From Sphingomonas arenae (GTDB taxonomy: Bacteria > Pseudomonadota > Alphaproteobacteria > Sphingomonadales > Sphingomonadaceae): DNA of 64,000 nucleotides. A program made the position numbers and the translations under genes. The stretch is taken from positions 124,001 through 188,000 of the forward strand of contig NZ_JAFFJU010000001.1 in the NCBI RefSeq assembly GCF_016924655.1, read 5' to 3'. Shown in pieces: positions 61,344 to 64,000 of this stretch. Below the pieces are notes generated by a model. It was not told the origin of the DNA and did not search any database. It saw only the letters and a list, made by a program, of their open reading frames with translations. The stretch's first letter is position 1, and each line of letters starts with the position of its first letter.

Positions 61344-61457
61344 CGAAATCCCTCAAATACCGAGTGTTGCAATGAAAAAGCGGCGCGAAAAGCCTATGGC
61401 CCGCACCGGCGTGGCGCTCCCCTACATAAGAGCGCCGGTGCGGTCAACGGCGAAGCG

Positions 61458-62264
61458 TCACCGCTGACACCTGGAACAATGCCACGTCGAACGTCCGCCC
61501 TGAGCGAAGCGCTTCACGGTGCCGCCGCAGCGACAGGACTCCCCCTCCCGGTCGTAGACCGCGAAGCTCTTGGAGAAGTAGCCGAGCTGCCCGTCCGGCT
61601 GGGCATAGTCGCGCAGAGTCGATCCTCCGGCCTCGATGGCTTCCTCCAGCACCGCGTGAATGGCCGGCACCAGTCGCCGGATCCGCTCCAGCGACACCCG
61701 TCCTCCCGCGCGGTTAGGGCTGATCCCGGCCCGGTGTAGCGCCTCGCACACGTAGATATTGCCGAGGCCCGCGACGATTCGCTGGTCGAGCAGCAGCAGC
61801 TTGATCGCCGCCTGTCGGCCACGAAGCCGTGCGTGCAGATCCTCGCCCGTCAGGTCGAACGGCTCCGGCCCCATCGCAGCAAACGCCGGCCACTCCGCGA
61901 CCGCATTGGTCGGCAACAGGTCGACCGAGCCGAACCGGCGTGGGTCGTTCAGCGCGAGTCGGTGCCCGTCCTCCGTCTCGATCAACAGGTGGTCGTGAGT
62001 GTCCAGCTCGGCCGGATCGATCCGCCAACGCCCCGACATGCCCAGGTGGAACACCAACGTGTCGCCGCGGTCCGTGTCGACCAGCCCGTACTTGGCGCGC
62101 CGCCCCAAGCCGGTGACCACGGCCCCGGTCAGCCTCTGTCCGAGATCCTCGGGAAACGCCCGCCGCATGTCTCCCCGGCGCGGCTCCACCCGCACCAGCC
62201 GCCGCCCTAGCAGGATGCGCTCCAGTCCGCGAACGGTGGTTTCGACTTCGGGGAGTTCCGGCAC
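61458..62264 (-). CDS. mutM: Formamidopyrimidine-DNA glycosylase
   Basis: 268 residues. N-terminal PELPEVETTVRGLE with the catalytic proline after Met removal, FHLGMSGRWRI, the conserved lysine region LALNDPRRFGSVDLL, LDQRIVAGLGNIYVCEALHRAGISP, and the C-terminal zinc finger CRCGG...WHCSRCQR. It removes 8-oxoguanine. Divergent from ubiE. Confidence 0.96.
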   Translation of the reverse strand: MPELPEVETTVRGLERILLGRRLVRVEPRRGDMRRAFPEDLGQRLTGAVVTGLGRRAKYGLVDTDRGDTLVFHLGMSGRWRIDPAELDTHDHLLIETEDGHRLALNDPRRFGSVDLLPTNAVAEWPAFAAMGPEPFDLTGEDLHARLRGRQAAIKLLLLDQRIVAGLGNIYVCEALHRAGISPNRAGGRVSLERIRRLVPAIHAVLEEAIEAGGSTLRDYAQPDGQLGYFSKSFAVYDREGESCRCGGTVKRFAQGGRSTWHCSRCQR

Positions 62265-62311
62265 GGAAGGCCATATGGCGCGCGGCGTGCCGGCCCGCTA
62301 GAGCCCCCGCC

Positions 62312-63043
62312 ATGCAGGAAAAGGTGAACTTCGGCGACCAGCTCGTCACCCCCGAGGAGAAGACCCGCCGGGTCGGCTCGGTCTTCTCGTCGGTGGCGCG
62401 TCGCTACGACGTGATGAACGATCTCATGAGCGGCGGCATGCACCGCTTGTGGAAGGACCGGTTCGTCAATCGCGTGAAGCCGCAGCGAGGCGAGCAGATC
62501 CTCGACATGGCGGGCGGCACCGGCGACATCGCCTTCCGCATGGCCAAGCGCGGGGCGCTGGTCACGGTTTCGGACATCAACGCCGACATGCTTGGCGTCG
62601 GGCAGGAGCGCGCCGAGAAGCGCGGCATCGCCGGGCTGACCTGGCAGGTCGAGAATGCCGAAACGCTCAGCTTCGCGGACAAGAGCTTCGACGCCTACAC
62701 GATAGCCTTCGGGATCCGGAACGTGACGGATATCCCCGCCGCCCTGCGCGAAGCCCACCGGGTTCTTCGCCGCGGCGGCCGCTTCTTCGTCCTGGAGTTC
62801 TCGACCAGCGAATGGCCCGGCTTCGGCGAAGCCTACGAACTTTATGCCGACAAGGTCATCCCCCGGATCGGCAAAGCGGTCGCGGACGACGAGGAAAGCT
62901 ATCGCTACCTGGTCGAGTCGATCCGCCGCTTTCCCCGGCCGGACGCCTTCCGGGCGATGATCGCCGACGCCGGTTTCGTCCGCACCCACGTCGAGCCGCT
63001 GCTCGGCGGGCTGGTCTGCATCTGGTCGGGTTGGCGGATTTGA
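62312..63043 (+). CDS. ubiE: Ubiquinone/menaquinone C-methyltransferase UbiE
   Basis: 243 residues, class-I methyltransferase: RYDVMNDLMSGGMHRLWK, SAM motif LDMAGGTGDIAFRMA, FDAYTIAFGIRNVTD, and RRGGRFFVLEFS. It methylates the quinone ring in ubiquinone synthesis. Overlaps the ubiB start by four bases (TTGA). Confidence 0.96.
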   Translation: MQEKVNFGDQLVTPEEKTRRVGSVFSSVARRYDVMNDLMSGGMHRLWKDRFVNRVKPQRGEQILDMAGGTGDIAFRMAKRGALVTVSDINADMLGVGQERAEKRGIAGLTWQVENAETLSFADKSFDAYTIAFGIRNVTDIPAALREAHRVLRRGGRFFVLEFSTSEWPGFGEAYELYADKVIPRIGKAVADDEESYRYLVESIRRFPRPDAFRAMIADAGFVRTHVEPLLGGLVCIWSGWRI

Positions 63044-64000
63044 CCACGGCCGTCACGCACCTCTGGCGACTGCTTAAGTGGGGGCGAACGCTCGCCAAGC
63101 ATGGCGCGCTCCAAGGCATCGAGCGCGACCCGCTGACCCCGCCGCCCGTTCGCCGGCTCGTGAAGCTCGCCCGCTTCGGCGCGCGGGTGCCGGCGGAACC
63201 GGACTATGCCACTGCGCTGCAGGCGATCGGCCCTGCTGCGATCAAGCTCGGGCAGGCGCTGGCGACCCGCCCCGACCTTGTCGGCGAAAAGGCCGCACAC
63301 AACCTCTTCGCACTGCAGGACTCTCTTCCCCCCGCGCCGTTTCCGCTGATCCGGCAGGCCGTCGAGCAGGCGCTCGAAGCGCCGCTGGAGAAGCTCTTCC
63401 TCGAGTTCGACGAGATCCCGGTCGGCGCCGCCTCCATCGCGCAGGTCCATCGCGCGGTCACGACGGAGGGCCGGCAGGTCGCCGTCAAGGTGCTGCGACC
63501 GGGGATCGAAGAGGAGTTCGCGCAGGCGCTGGAAACCTACGAATGGGCCGCGGCGCACGTCGAAGTTCATGGCGGGGACGAGGCGCAGCGGCTCCGACCC
63601 AAGATGGTCATCGCGCACTTCAAGCAGTGGACCCGGCGCGAGCTCGACCTTCAGCGGGAGGCGGCGTCCGCGTCGGAGCTCAAGCAGAACATGGTCGCCG
63701 AGCCCGGCTTCTACGTGCCGGAGATCGACTGGCGCCGGACGGCACGCCGCGTGATGACGCTCGAATGGCTGGACGGGATCAAGCTGTCCAAACGTGACGA
63801 CCTCATCGCGGCCGGCCATGACCTGCCACATCTCGCCGGCACCCTGGTGCGGGCCTTCCTGCGCCAGGCGGTGATCGACGGCTTCTTCCACGCCGACCTG
63901 CACCAGGGAAATCTGTTCGCCCTGCCCGACGGCCGGATCGCCGCGATCGACTTCGGGATCATGGGCCGAATCGACCGTCGCGCGCGTCGCTGGTTGGCCG
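63040..64000 (+). CDS. ubiB: Ubiquinone biosynthesis ATPase-like protein UbiB, 3' end outside window
   Basis: The first 320 codons of an ABC1/ADCK/UbiB-family atypical kinase, started at the TTG overlapping the ubiE stop. Family marks: the KxGQ motif in AIKLGQALATRPDL, a nucleotide-binding region VAVKVLRPGIE, the conserved HADLHQGN and AIDFGIMG. It is required for ubiquinone synthesis. The C-terminal membrane helices lie beyond base 64000. Confidence 0.94.
   Translation, partial: MTTAVTHLWRLLKWGRTLAKHGALQGIERDPLTPPPVRRLVKLARFGARVPAEPDYATALQAIGPAAIKLGQALATRPDLVGEKAAHNLFALQDSLPPAPFPLIRQAVEQALEAPLEKLFLEFDEIPVGAASIAQVHRAVTTEGRQVAVKVLRPGIEEEFAQALETYEWAAAHVEVHGGDEAQRLRPKMVIAHFKQWTRRELDLQREAASASELKQNMVAEPGFYVPEIDWRRTARRVMTLEWLDGIKLSKRDDLIAAGHDLPHLAGTLVRAFLRQAVIDGFFHADLHQGNLFALPDGRIAAIDFGIMGRIDRRARRWLA

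Overview
This is GC-rich chromosomal DNA of an alphaproteobacterium, most likely a sphingomonad (Sphingomonadales). The evidence is the protein style and the neighbourhoods: secB with tim44/mltA/smr diverging from it, rpmH-rnpA-yidD-yidC-yihA, dnaA-rpsT-mutM-ubiE-ubiB, a TM2 protein, a DUF3297 protein and a psp operon. No database search was possible. All names come from motifs, length and context.

Layout. 1-8.9 kb: the end of rarA, a TM-helix channel-like protein, tRNA-Thr(TGT), a TonB-dependent receptor behind a Zur-box-like palindrome (candidate zinc importer), and a psp envelope-stress operon with a good sigma-54 promoter and an unlisted 41-residue exported peptide. 9-24.3 kb: branched-chain 2-oxoacid dehydrogenase E1alpha/E1beta/E2, an azoreductase with its HxlR regulator, an HD-GYP protein, a transketolase/AceE-like enzyme, two tandem paralogous small proteins, and a MaoC/CitE-like/alcohol dehydrogenase/acetyl-CoA synthetase run. 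24.4-26 kb: a tandem PilZ gene broken by an amber codon and a TonB-C-like exported protein.

26,865-40,915 is a roughly 14 kb integrated island that splits the Mg-chelatase-like gene comM exactly before its Walker A motif. A large serine recombinase lies beside the left junction, and the junctions reduce to a 3-bp common core (AGC) flanked by dyad arms. The cargo is a run of small zinc-ribbon genes, a cysteine-rich lipoprotein, an intact and a decayed resolvase, a RES/Xre-type toxin-antitoxin pair, a possible PD-(D/E)XK-like nuclease with a GvpU-like neighbour, a vsr / C5-methyltransferase / Eco29kI-like restriction cassette with an adjacent Xre regulator, and an uncharacterised membrane-protein + RelE/ParE-like pair. 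Two further attP-arm-like sequences inside the island suggest growth by repeated integration. I see no conjugation or capsid genes. It looks like a defence island carried by a serine integrase.

41-64 kb is core chromosome: rpmH nested entirely inside an extended rnpA frame, then yidD, yidC, yihA, a GST, dapE, a GGDEF-EAL protein, smr, mltA, tim44, secB, murJ, trpS, a DUF4136 lipoprotein, a membrane winged-helix regulator, an AAC(3)-I-like acetyltransferase, dnaA (with GANTC sites upstream), rpsT, mutM, ubiE and the start of ubiB. Points most worth following up are the comM attachment site with its relict att copies, the nested rpmH/rnpA pair, and the uncharacterised two-gene cassettes in the island.
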